In this document: piece after piece, positions 41,543-63,982 of the stretch
Layout of the letters: the number at the start of each line of letters is the position of its first letter
Numbering within the stretch: the stretch's first letter is position 1
Assembly (NCBI GenBank): GCA_051294375.1
Contig: CM119264.1
Span: 17,124,278-17,188,277, forward strand
DNA: 64,000 bases
Direction of reading: 5' to 3'
Source: Paraspadella gotoi
Taxonomy: Eukaryota; Chaetognatha
Notes under the pieces: generated by a model
Database searches by the model: none
The model's input: only the letters and a program-made list of their open reading frames with translations
What the model was told of the DNA's origin: nothing
Position numbers and translations under genes: made by a program

Positions 41543-44500
41543 GAGAGAGTCGGAAAAAAAAATGAATGAACGAATTTCTTATTCTGGATTTGATTCCCAG
41601 AGTTCATGACCAATTGAGGGCTCGTTAAACAGGTTTCGTTCGCAGCCAACGATTTATTCCTCAAAAAAAAGTCAATAAATCCACGAATTTCGAGGAGTCG
41701 ATCGACGTTAACATTCCGATGTTTAAGACGTTAATCAGTTAACTTTATTTCGCTCGTCATGTATCTCGATTCCCAATCCAGAAGCCGACTTCTCCTGGGA
41801 GTAATGCGATATGTCAACTTGACCTTTTTGTAAGTGTGTGTTTGTGTTTTGCATCGCGAACTCAAAAGCATTTGGTAAGTTTTAATATAAAATCGTATCT
41901 TCTAACGTGCAGACCATTAAACTAGTAAAATTTCAAGATGAATATTTTCCTTAAAGAATTCCCCCCCCCACAAAAAAAAAAGAAACAAGACAGGTTTATC
42001 CGATGAACTGGTTGCGCCCAGATAACTTATTTTCATGTGTAGTTCTCGTACATGACATGACGTGATCTGACATAACATGAGTGAGATAATATGAACTACA
42101 TGACTTAAAAAACTTCTTAGCCCGTGTTTTATGACATGGCGCTGCATCAAAATCTGTCTTTTATTCCTTATAGTTTTAGGATTTCCTGAAGGCGGCGTTA
42201 GCATCCTTGTTGGAGTTTGACTCAACCCTATAGCAAATTATATACTTTTTAGCATATGTGGGACAGACCGACGGACAGACATACCAGACCGACCGAAAAG
42301 TGACTTATTGAGTTTGCTTTCTGCGTTACTCGCGGCGCACTAAAAAAACGTACTTGAACTTCGGATCCCTATCACTAAGGGTCTCCGTGCCCTCAGTGAC
42401 CCACCGAGGCTCGAATCGCAGAGAGCCAAGGACCTATACGAAAGGTTGCTGGACTTTGAGCCTCAAAATATTATTCTAAAAGTTAACATTTTTATACCGA
42501 TAGTACTAGAAAATAGTATTATAAATAAATATGGCGTGATAACGGTAAATTACTGTAATAAAATAAAGGAATACAATAATTTTTAAGTTGCTAAGTTAAG
42601 TCGAATTTTAATATCGTACCTCCGCCTTTTGCCCTTTTATCGTTATCGTCTTGCCAATCACATTCCATTTTTATCCTTGCGCCATATATTTTATGTCATC
42701 CATTTCCCCGTTTCACCCTAAATTCCTGCAGACCCCTATCCCTCCGCGGCCCCACGTGATTGTTAACGCCCCCCCCATCATCTTGCACAATGGAAACCCC
42801 AAGCGTCGAAGTGAATGGATAGTGGTGTTGCTTTCGGTCGTCGCGATGATTCTCGCCATTTGCTATGGGGCCAACGACGTCGCCAACTCATTCGGGACTT
42901 CCGTACGGAAGTCGGAAGTCATCACTCTCAAGCAGTGCTTCGTTCCTCGCCACCAGTCTTTGAATTTCTGGTAAAATTTGGTCCAAACCCTCGCTCTCTA
43001 GTTAGCTTGCAAAGTGAACAAATGTAAAACGAAATTTTTTTCGGCGAGTTGCAACAGGTTAATGTTTATTGCGTAGTGTAAGTTATAGCACCGCAAACTC
43101 TGCAGTGTTTGGAACGTTTGAGGCGTTTCTTGACGGTGAATTACGGATTAATTTAAATTTCAATTGATAGGCGATTGAGACAATTATCCCTCTTATTTTA
43201 AACATTTCATTTTCTATAAGCTGACAATATTTGAAAATACGTGATACTTTACTACCTCAATTCCTAGGATCTATCCTTCTCGGTTCACAAGTGGCCAACA
43301 CCATAAAGGCGAGGCATTGTAATGTTGACATGTAACAATGAGACCGCGAGATTCTCATGGTTGGCCAATGTTGCCGATCAGCGGAAGCGCCATCTGGCAC
43401 TCGTAGCCTACTTGCTCAAACATTCCAGTATCAGGTTGGGACAATAGACACTCACCTGTACCGATATTTCATATTAATAAATCATAATTTTAATCTTTCT
43501 CACCACATAATAATTTTTATTTGTTTCCCACCGCAAGGCACCGATAGGTCATCGTAGCGCGGGATTTCTCGGCTTCAGCCTCGGCAGCATCAGCTCCGCG
43601 GGCAGTCGACTTCGCTTATGCTTGGGAAAGATCGTCGCATCTTGGTTGTGAATGATGCTCTTATACGTAATAAGGGAACGGTCAAATGAAACAAAGTTTG
43701 TGGTAATATTAAAAGGTTTCGTTTCCTCCCATTTCTCGCTGGAATTGTGTCGCTGGCGTGGTTTCGCCCTCGTCAAGTACTTCGTGCTTATTGGGCCATT
43801 CCACTTTCGCGCCGTTCTCCCAACTTCTTGCGGTTGGGAGGGCCCCCCTCTCCGCCGGCCTCTCCGGCCTTCCTTCCGCTTTTATGGCATCACTGCTTTT
43901 GCAACGTGCTTCGCCATCCCTATTTTCCTCTCCGCGCCAGCCTTTACTCAGGTAATGACATTTGTTTTTTTTTTTTTTGTTGCGCCACAGATTCTTTATC
44001 ATTTATGGTTATCATTTTTCTATCTATTTATTGCATAATAATGTTGTATTGATAGGCTGCACGAGATTCCCCTTTACGGTCGCTTCATCCTCAGCATCGG
44101 CATCGCCTTCGTCAGCGCCGTCCTCGTTCAGCTCGTCAGTCGTTCCGGTTCAACGAAGGAAAATACATCGGGTAAGAATTGTCGTTGTCTTTTGTTTTCT
44201 TCATTCGTTTTCTTTTTATAAACAACGTTTTTTTTGTTTTGTGCGGGAAGATTAGAAGCAAATTAAAAAAAAAGGTTTTCTAGAAAACTTCGTCAAAATT
44301 TCGTTCCTCTCAAAATACACCGACGTCTCGTTACAAGAGCAAATACCATATTTGTGTGCTTTTAGATTTTCAATGTATTCACTTTTTGCCGGCCGTTGAC
44401 TTAAAAAAATATTATTGGCATTTAAACTCAGCAAAACCAAAGAATTTCCTTAGCCCTATCGAAGCTAGAAACTTGAAATTCGTTTAAGAAAAAAGTTAGG

Positions 44501-46596
44501 TTAGAACTGTTGTTATAATAGTGAACTTTTATGTTCTTCTACCCCCGGAATAACTCCTTGGACCCAATCAATTTCATTTCTAGGTTCTTAACCCAATTCC
44601 TCCTCAAAAGCCCCCAAGTCATAATGACATATACAAGGACATTTCTTCCACGACATCTAGTCCAAACGTTTGTTTAAAATATTTATCAAATACGGTAGTA
44701 TTTTTAAATTAGATTAGAGATAGTAATTAGTGTTACTACATAGGAATTACTAAATTCCTGTCCTCTCGAAAAACGAAATGAAACCAATTGATCAACATAT
44801 TTACAGGTAAGCAAAATAAATTAAAGAAAAATTAAGTTTTCTGCTAATAACTAAAAACAGTTAAATTCTTTAGCGCAACTGATTCGGCTAATTCGTTCCC
44901 TCCAGTCCCACGCTCCAATATTCATGGCACACTCTCTACATCTCATGAATCGGCCCTCTTTACAGGCCACTGAAATCCCCGATTCGACGCCCATCGCTCC
45001 GGAAAATGACGAAGTTGAAGAGAAGCTGGGGGCGATCATGGAGCGACGACGTTCCTCGGTGGTTTCCACGTTGAGCGCCACCGGCGAGCGCCGCAAGTCC
45101 TTGGTGGAGACGATGGTCGGGAAGGTGAGGTCGATGTCTGTGACGGCGCCGGTGATCGAAGAGGATGAAGAAGAGTCGGAGTCGCAAGAAGATGGTGAGA
45201 TATATGGATTATGGATCTCACTGGATAGTGGACAAATGTACACTGTACAGTACAGTGCACATTGTACTTTTCTGTACAGTGTACATTTGTCAAAATAAAT
45301 TGTTGACTGAAAAATATTTTCTATTAAATAATGAAAAATAACGTTTAATTTAAAATATGTAAAAATTTGTAAAAATATGTAAAACAATTTTTTAACAGTT
45401 ACACACTGTTTGAAAGGTTTAAACAAGATGATAAAGTCATTCAAGTTAAAATTTTACAACTACATTTTGAACTCGTCTTTTGTTTTTTCCCTTTTGAGAT
45501 CTTGAAAGAAAAAGTAAAAAAAAAAAAAGAAATTTATAGCCAAAAAACTCCCAACAGACGTATTCTTGGACATCAAACCTCTTCCCGAAGAGGATGAAAA
45601 AGTCGAGGAGGATTTAGTTAACGAGGAAGACTTTCGACAAGATCCTCCAGAGATTCGAGAACTCTTCAAGTTTCTGCAGATCCTGACGGCTTGTTTCGGA
45701 AGCTTCGCCCATGGAGGTGAATAAAAAACTCACTGTTTGCTAAAATAAATAAATAAATGAAAGTTAAATAAGTTTAGAATTCATGGTAATTACATGCTTG
45801 CAATTTAATTAAAAGTTACAAATATTAATATATGTATTTACTTTATAGATAATATCTGAATAACATTAATGTTTTTTGAAAGGTAACGACGTAAGCAATG
45901 CAATAGGCCCATTGTTAGCAATCTGGGCTGTATTCCAAGACGGAAACACAGAGATGCGAGGAGAATCGCCCATCTGGTTGCTCGTCTATGGAGGAATAGG
46001 AATCTCTCTGGGACTCTTTTTGCTGGGCCAACGTGTGATCGAGACAATGGGGAAAGACCTTACCCCGATCACGCCATCGAGGTGATTCAATAAATCTATT
46101 TATGGTTTTTTTCTTCTAGAGATTCAATGAGAAGATTTTTGGTCGGAACGTCACTCTGCTTTTCCCGAAATAATATTAAAGAGAAGAAATCTTTTAAATA
46201 TAATGACTATTTGTTTTTTATTTCTTTTGTTTTCATTAAACCGGGACAGGCGGATATGGAAAAAACGCTTTTTGCTTCTTTCTTCTGTTTATAACAAAAT
46301 AGTTTAACTGAGATAGTTGCAATTAAAACTAATTGATTTTATTTTCGGCGTCTCACAGCGGTTTCGTCATTGAGATCAGTTCCGCAATGACTGTCCTAAT
46401 CGCCTCGAATTGCTCCATTCCCGTCTCGTCGACCCACTGCAAGGTCGGCGCCATCGTCTTCATCGGGCGATACCGAGCCAAGGAAGCCGTCGACTGGCGA
46501 CTGTTCTATAAAATCCTCGTCGCCTGGTTCGTCACTGTCCCCGCTGCTGCCCTCGTGTCGGCCGGGCTGTTTGCCTGTTTGAGGTTGGCCACGTGA
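35291..46596 (+). CDS. SLC20 (PiT) sodium-dependent phosphate transporter, nine exons
   Basis: PiT proteins import phosphate with Na+ across the plasma membrane. Exons are 35291-35468, 35765-35932, 36033-36132, 43716-43951, 44056-44171, 44874-45194, 45558-45716, 45883-46081 and 46359-46596. Both family signatures are present: [16 protein letters not shown] near the N-terminus and [12 protein letters not shown] in the second half, with [16 protein letters not shown] near the end. The central intracellular loop (exon 6) is hydrophilic ([20 protein letters not shown]) and shorter than in vertebrate PiT, so the protein is about 571 residues. The exon sum is not a multiple of three. Exon 4 changes frame once, so an error there is likely. 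An assembly gap and a 7.5-kb duplicate lie in intron 3. Confidence 0.92.
35765..35932 (+). CDS. SLC20 exon 2
   Basis: Reads [33 protein letters not shown] (NET sequon) and [18 protein letters not shown]. Acceptor TTCCTAG, donor CAG|GTTGGG. Confidence 0.93.
36033..36132 (+). CDS. SLC20 exon 3
   Basis: Reads [20 protein letters not shown] to KIVASW. The TG|GTATTC donor splits the Trp codon, and the gap follows 56 bases later. Confidence 0.92.
36189..36213. other. assembly gap (25 N)
   Basis: Placeholder gap inside SLC20 intron 3. Sequence to its right restarts at KCNMB-like exon 4, about 7.5 kb back. Confidence 0.99.
36217..36880 (-). pseudogene. damaged duplicate of KCNMB-like exons 1-4
   Basis: Recognisable copies of the four upstream exons carry indels (for example GGGACACC shortened to GGACACC). 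The gap truncates the gene before exon 5. It is interpreted as an assembly duplicate. Confidence 0.75.
39031..39433 (+). repeat. SINE-like element (duplicate of 31470-31876)
   Basis: The counterpart of the element at 31470 in the low-quality copy, with the same nested insertion and several single-base losses. Confidence 0.7.
42790..43644 (+). pseudogene. damaged duplicate of SLC20 exons 1-3
   Basis: Exon copies lie at 42790-42970, 43268-43434 and 43538-43644. Their lengths are 181, 167 and 107 bases instead of 178, 168 and 100, so none keeps its frame. Splice sites are retained. It is an assembly duplicate of 35291-36132. Confidence 0.8.
43716..43951 (+). CDS. SLC20 exon 4 (contains a frame error)
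   Basis: Begins [15 protein letters not shown] in one frame and continues ALVKYFVL to [16 protein letters not shown] in another. It corresponds to a membrane region of PiT. The shift falls near the Ala-Trp codons. This sequence is still within the low-quality contig end, so a sequencing indel is the simplest explanation. Confidence 0.75.
44056..44171 (+). CDS. SLC20 exon 5
   Basis: Reads [20 protein letters not shown] then [18 protein letters not shown]. It encodes a membrane span followed by the start of the intracellular loop. Confidence 0.85.
44874..45194 (+). CDS. SLC20 exon 6 (intracellular loop)
   Basis: Joins exon 5 as [18 protein letters not shown] and continues through [20 protein letters not shown] to [13 protein letters not shown]. 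It contains several RRxS-type sites that could be phosphorylated. The donor is GATG|GTGAGA. Confidence 0.85.
45231..45291. repeat. perfect 20-bp hairpin in SLC20 intron 6
   Basis: The arm GACAAATGTACACTGTACAG (45231-45250) is exactly complementary to CTGTACAGTGTACATTTGTC (45272-45291) across a 21-base loop. The loop also contains GTAC-rich self-complementary sequence. It lies 36 bases after the exon 6 donor. A related TACACTGTACAGT occurs at 18669. Confidence 0.85.
45558..45716 (+). CDS. SLC20 exon 7
   Basis: Reads [20 protein letters not shown], then [20 protein letters not shown], the start of the second PiT signature. Confidence 0.93.
45883..46081 (+). CDS. SLC20 exon 8
   Basis: Reads [40 protein letters not shown] and [14 protein letters not shown], which is strongly conserved across SLC20. 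Confidence 0.95.
46359..46596 (+). CDS. SLC20 exon 9 (C-terminus)
   Basis: Reads [40 protein letters not shown] and [20 protein letters not shown], then a stop after RLAT. Confidence 0.95.
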
Positions 46597-47455
46597 TAGT
46601 GAGGTTGACAAGGGATGAAAGAGAAAAGAAAATTAAAATAAAATAATATATTAAAATTTATACAAAAAGAAGGTAAAATTTATAGAAAGAAAACTTTACC
46701 AATCGAATAATTTATTTAAATTAGTATGAGAGAAAAAGAACAAAAATTAGATTTTTTAACTCGAGTAAAGTCCTAACAAAAATCCTTGTTAAATTTTCTG
46801 GGCTGAATTACTTATACTCGTCGAAAATTGTCGAGGTATGCCATTTACTTTCATACTTACAAGTGATAATTTAGTTACGACATGCTCCCGTTATCTAAAG
46901 ACCGAACGTAATATTTTATATTTTTTTACATGATACCGAAGATTGTTACATTACATTAACTCTGACTGTATCGGGGCATTGACGATTGCCGAGATACATG
47001 TAATAAAAAAAAACGAAAAAATTATTTTTTGCTGAAACTTTTTAGGGTTGTATTGAATTTTAAAAACGTATTTCACCCTACATTTATAGCATTTGTTTCT
47101 CGTTTGCAGACATTTATTTTTTCACCGATTAATTTTGCACATTAAAATGTTAAGAATTGCTCCGTTTTACTTTTTTATTGACGGTACAGGAAATTATTTT
47201 AGTTAAATTAAAAATGAATAATCATACATGTCAAAAAATACTATTATAATAATTGGTGTTAAGGAAACTATGACATAAAATTACATAGATAGTATTAATA
47301 GTCGTATTCGAGTTCATTGGCCTGAGAGAGAATATGTGACAAAATGTTAGATGCTCACAAGTTCACCAATTACATATTTAAGTTTTTACTAACTGCAAGG
47401 CAAGAAAGTTCTGTTTCTTACATCGAATAGAATTTCTTCTAATAAGAAAAAAAAA
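46597..47455. other. intergenic AT-rich stretch
   Basis: 3' flank of SLC20 and 5' flank of the peripherin-like gene, which are in the same orientation. No exon or repeat family recognised. AATAAA-like ATAAAATAATATA lies near 46640. Confidence 0.6.
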
Positions 47456-49402
47456 ATGCCATGTTCTATCTTGAGTCGCCACGTTTGCTTTGGCGGCGGC
47501 GCCAAAGACGCTGCAACGGAGGACAATGACGACGGCGCCGTCGACAGGCGTCGCCATCTTCTCCGCCGCGTGACGCTGGTCATCCTCGCTGCCTCCTCCA
47601 TCTTGGGCTTCGGCCTCTTTCTCTTCGCAGCCGTCGGCGTCAAAACCGAAGTCGACGATTATCTTTGGTTGATGCAGACAAAACCAGCGAAGCGGCTTCC
47701 ATCAGGGCGGCGTCGGGGAAGCAGGTGTGCAGGCCCAGGAGAACGACATTGATGACAGGGAGAAAAAAAAACCTGTGACATTGTCAGAGTGTTTTGCTGT
47801 CCCATTTCCCGTGGCAGGGAAGTGTCTAAATCTTTCAGTTCCTGAGGTCAAGCACGTGCAGCAGTAGGGATAACAAGACTGTATTAAGCGATAAAGGTCA
47901 GATATTGATCGTTATTTAACATTAAAAAAGTTTATAAAAACAATTCATGATAATTTCAACATTGACAGTCGAAATCGGTTCAAAATCAAATGCAAATACC
48001 GACGACATTTACGATGGTGGCGTCGGTTTCCGTCTTTGTTCTCGACGTTGGCGTCGCCATCGCTATTCACTCAATGTTTCAAGACAAAAGAGCAACTCTT
48101 AGGAAATCTTTGAAAGTATGAATCGATTATATTGATACGCTATTGTTTCGCGAATTGTAAAGCTTCCGTAGCAACGAAATGTGTTTGGATTTCGATCACG
48201 CTAACGTCAAACTTTCCTCACCAGTCACCAGTCACCGCCTTACCCCACCATCCCATTCCTCTCCGTCTCAGATCGTTCAATTCGTTTTCCTCGTCGTTTC
48301 GCTTCTCGTCCTAACGGCGGCGCTGCTCTCCTACTTCCACGAGCGTCTCCTCTCTTCCGGTTTCTCCGCTGGCCTTTCGCGGGCCCTGGCGCTGTACGGA
48401 GAAAATCCGGCGACGAAGACGGCGATGGATCGGCTGCAGCTGACGTTCGGCTGCTGCGGCGACGAAGGGTTTGAGAATTGGATCGGCGTCGAGTGGAAGG
48501 CGGCGTTGAAGAGGAAATTCGGAGGTGAGGGATATGAGGGTAGATTCACGGTCTGAGGGGTGACTGTGGATGATCTTAATAAAGGAAATGGAAATTTTCT
48601 TGTCGTTCCGGCAACGAAAACAGTTGATGTCGCTCGATTTTTATGAAATCTTAACTAAAACCTACAGAACTGTTGTGTTCTTACCCCTGAAATCATCGAG
48701 AGCCGATTGCTTCAATGTCACGAAAAATGGTAACGTTCCCAGGGACACCGTCGACGGCCATCGAAAGAAGCGTCCCCTTTTCGTGTTGTCGAATCAACGC
48801 GACCGGACGCTGTCTTCACGATCCTCTGCCGGTGAGATAGGATTGTTTTTCTCAGATATAAACGAGTATAATTACTACGAAAACGAAGAAAAAATATGGA
48901 GGCAAGTAAGATTTCTGTTAAAGAAAAAAAAAATCACACAAAAAATTAATTCTTCCCACTTTTTCCCCCCAAGCCCGGTCCCGTCGCCGCGGCCATCTCC
49001 TTCCTTCATCCCCGCGGCTGCACCGAGGCCATCATGAACACCCTCGACGATCAATTGGGTGTTATCTTTCGCCTCCTCCTCTTCCTCTTCTTTGTTGAGG
49101 CGGCGGCGGCGGCGTCGACGAGAATATTGAGTGGAGCTTTGAAGGAGGAAGGAGAGGAGGAGGAGGAGGAGGGGATGACGAGAGGATTGAGGGCCAAAGA
49201 AATAAAAGGGAAACCAAAGGAAGAAGAGAGAGACTTGCTTGAAGACGACGAAGAGGAAGAGGAGGATGGAAAAAGGGGAGGAGGATGGGGAGGAATGGGA
49301 GGAGGAGGCGGAGCAGGAGGAGGAGGAGGTGAAAGCGAGGCTGGCGGCGATGATGATGAGGATCACTACGATGGAAGAGGCGCTGGTGAGGATGTGGATT
49401 AG
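47456..49402 (+). CDS. peripherin/ROM1-like tetraspanin with acidic Gly-rich tail
   Basis: Tetraspanins organise membrane microdomains, and the peripherin branch shapes photoreceptor disc rims. Proposed exons are 47456-47667, 47969-48115, 48272-48524, 48668-48831, 48856-48905 and 48974-49402, about 415 residues. TM1 is VTLVILAASSILGFGLFLF, TM2 MVASVSVFVLDVGVAIAIH, TM3 IVQFVFLVVSLLVLTAALLS, TM4 LGVIFRLLLFLFFVEAAAA. The large loop carries LQLTFGCCGDEGFENWIGVE; the CCG, then GF, then W pattern is characteristic of peripherin/ROM1. YNYYENEEKIWRQ and HPRGC also align with peripherin before TM4. The tail is rich in Glu, Asp and Gly. Exon 1 to 2 and exon 3 to 4 do not join in phase, so part of the model is wrong or the sequence has small errors. 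Confidence 0.68.
48272..48524 (+). CDS. peripherin-like exon 3 (TM3 and CCG motif)
   Basis: The best-supported exon: acceptor CCGTCTCAG, TM3, then SRALALYGENPATKTAMDRL, then the CCG motif and ENWIGVEWKAALKRKFG. It joins exon 2 in phase 0 at the position where vertebrate peripherin continues from its TM2 loop. Confidence 0.8.
48974..49402 (+). CDS. peripherin-like last exon (TM4 and acidic tail)
   Basis: Reads PGPVAAAISFLHPRGCTEAI, TM4, then a tail with runs of Glu, the segment LLEDDEEEEEDGKRGGGWGG, and GEDVD before the stop. The tail composition is extreme, but the frame joins exon 5 in phase. Confidence 0.72.
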   Translation, partial: PGPVAAAISFLHPRGCTEAIMNTLDDQLGVIFRLLLFLFFVEAAAAASTRILSGALKEEGEEEEEEGMTRGLRAKEIKGKPKEEERDLLEDDEEEEEDGKRGGGWGGMGGGGGAGGGGGESEAGGDDDEDHYDGRGAGEDVD

Positions 49403-49725
49403 AGCGTAGTGAAAGTTACATACGGAAATTATAAATGTCAATTATGAAATTTCTAAGAGTCTAAATGTCAATTTTCGCAGTAGGCTATATTTATATATAG
49501 TACTATTGGGATTGAGTGGTTTTTTAAGATGATGGTGGGAGACGAGACTAGACAGCAAATGTCAAGGTTCTCGGTCAATGTTAACCATAGTTGATGGTAG
49601 TTAATAATAGTTCAACGAGCAAAAATTTTTAAAAAAGCTATTAAAAAAAAGATTTTTTCTAAACTGATCTTCGTAGGTAAATCACAGTAAATAAATATTA
49701 TGCCTCTAAAACATTTCGATTAGAA
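49403..49725. repeat. 3' flank holding a dispersed AT-rich repeat
   Basis: GCGTAGTGAAAGTTA to CGCAGTAGGCTATATTTATA and ATAGTACTA is matched at 55340-55570 by GCGTAGTAAAAATTA and CGCAGTAGGCCATATTTATA. It is therefore a copy of a degenerate dispersed element about 230-290 bases long. It probably also serves as the 3' untranslated region of the preceding gene. Confidence 0.55.
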
Positions 49726-50535
49726 GTGGTAACTCGGCTTCGCATCCAAATCGAATCCCTAGGTGATGGAATGAAAGATGGAAGAAGAGACGAGAGAAGA
49801 GGAGAAAGGGAAAAAAGAAAAGAAGAACAAAAATCGAAAGACAAAAAAATCGGAGACGAAAAAAAAGAGAAAAAAAGAGACGAGAAGAAAAAAAAGGAGG
49901 AAAATTCGGGAAAAAAAGAAAGAGATAAGAAAAAAGGTAAAGGCAGCAAGCAAAGCGAAAAAGGAGAGGGACGGGGAGAAAAAAAAGGAAAAGGCGGAGA
50001 GAGGGAGAGAAAAGGCGGTAAACAATCGAAACGAAGCGACAAAGGAGAGGGAAGGAAAGATAGGAAGGAGACAAACGAGAGAAGGGAAAGAAAAAAGAAG
50101 GAGGGACGACGCAGTAGGAGTAAAGAAAGCATTGGAGGTAATAAGGGAGAAAAGGAAAAGAAAAATAGGAGCAAATCGAAAGGAAAAAAGGAAGGCAAGC
50201 AAAGGAGCAAACAGAGAAGCAAGAGTAGCAGTAGAGGAAGCAGAGGAAGTCAAAAAAGTCAAAGGAGCCGGAGGACCAAATCGAATTCGGGCCCAGGAGG
50301 AAAAGGAAAGAGATCTCGTGGTGGAGCAAAGAGACAAAAAAAAGGAGGCAGTAACAGGCGCGGCAGTCGCGGCGGAAGCCGCAGTAGCCGAAGCAGCAGT
50401 CGCCGCCGTAGCAGCAGCAGTCGCGGAAGACGAAGCAGTAAAAGTCGCGGCAGAAGCAGAAGCAGCAGCAGAAGTAGAAGGAAACTTGGAAAGAGTGGAA
50501 GCAAAAGGCGACGCCGAAGTGGGAGACGGAAATGA
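49726..50535 (+). CDS. Lys/Arg/Ser-rich open frame, possibly an RS-domain protein
   Basis: 269 codons from ATG (MVTRLRIQIESLGDGMKDGR) to TGA. Almost everything after residue 20 is Lys, Arg, Glu, Ser and Gly, ending in RS-type repeats (SRSSRSSSRRRSSSSRGRRS). RS-rich tails occur in splicing factors and in some membrane proteins, but no RNA-binding domain is present. The purine-rich strand also leaves other frames open for similar lengths on both strands, so openness is weak evidence. The shift from Lys-Glu to ordered Arg-Ser repeats near the end favours real coding, perhaps as a last exon. Confidence 0.35.
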   Translation: MVTRLRIQIESLGDGMKDGRRDERRGEREKRKEEQKSKDKKIGDEKKEKKRDEKKKKEENSGKKERDKKKGKGSKQSEKGEGRGEKKGKGGERERKGGKQSKRSDKGEGRKDRKETNERRERKKKEGRRSRSKESIGGNKGEKEKKNRSKSKGKKEGKQRSKQRSKSSSRGSRGSQKSQRSRRTKSNSGPGGKGKRSRGGAKRQKKGGSNRRGSRGGSRSSRSSSRRRSSSSRGRRSSKSRGRSRSSSRSRRKLGKSGSKRRRRSGRRK

Positions 50536-50931
50536 TAAAAAAAACTTAAACTAGAAAAACTATCACCGAAATAATAATACTATCAAAAGAGTCCTGCGTC
50601 AAAAGTAAAAAAATGTGAGATCTTTCTTTAATAACTTTTGTCGTTGTTAAATTTCTGCTGTTCAAAATAAAATCAGACATACTAACTAAACTTGTTTTCT
50701 TTACTTTTTCTCAAAATACATAGCTTTTTTCGAATATCACCATATACACGATGCATGAAAAAGCGAAATGTTTTTTAATATGAAAGAATTATGATGATAA
50801 AATGGCAATGAAAATTATTAATTTCGGACAATTTAAAACGAACAAAACAAATCTAATGGAAAAATCGATGTGCCCACGTAGGAGTAACGAATGTTTTTTG
50901 GATTTTTGTTTTTGTTTTGGTTTTTTTTCCT
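50536..50931. other. interval between RS-rich frame and tetraspanin stop
   Basis: AT-rich, with AATAATAATACT and TCAAAATAAAATCAG polyadenylation-like sequence for a plus-strand transcript. It should also include the 3' untranslated region of the minus-strand tetraspanin. Confidence 0.5.
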
Positions 50932-63883
<12,952 letters not shown>

Positions 63884-63934
63884 CTGAAATGAATGGAGAA
63901 AGGAAGAGTCATAGGAGAATTGTGAGCGAGCGGG

Positions 63935-63938
<4 letters not shown>

Positions 63939-63982
<44 letters not shown>

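Larger units (their letters stand above)
36214..43700. repeat. right copy of the 7.5-kb duplication (low quality)
   Basis: Repeats 28603-36188 with frequent single-base gains and losses, mainly in homopolymers. KCNMB-like exons 1-4 and SLC20 exons 1-3 in it are frame-broken. It runs straight into SLC20 exon 4, so it is the unpolished end of the next contig. Confidence 0.92.

Noticed and set aside
36214-43700. A genuine tandem gene duplication of SLC20 and KCNMB-like genes
   Set aside because: Differences are almost only homopolymer indels, every duplicated exon is frame-broken, and the block starts at an N gap.
43652-44255. Several overlapping plus-strand open frames taken as separate genes
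   Set aside because: They are pieces of SLC20 exons 4 and 5 read in different registers because of a frame error in low-quality sequence.
49698-50337. Minus-strand open frames of 174-207 codons, very rich in Leu, Phe and Ser
   Set aside because: They are antisense to a purine-rich block, which lacks stop codons by composition. They have no domain or membrane-protein pattern beyond bias.
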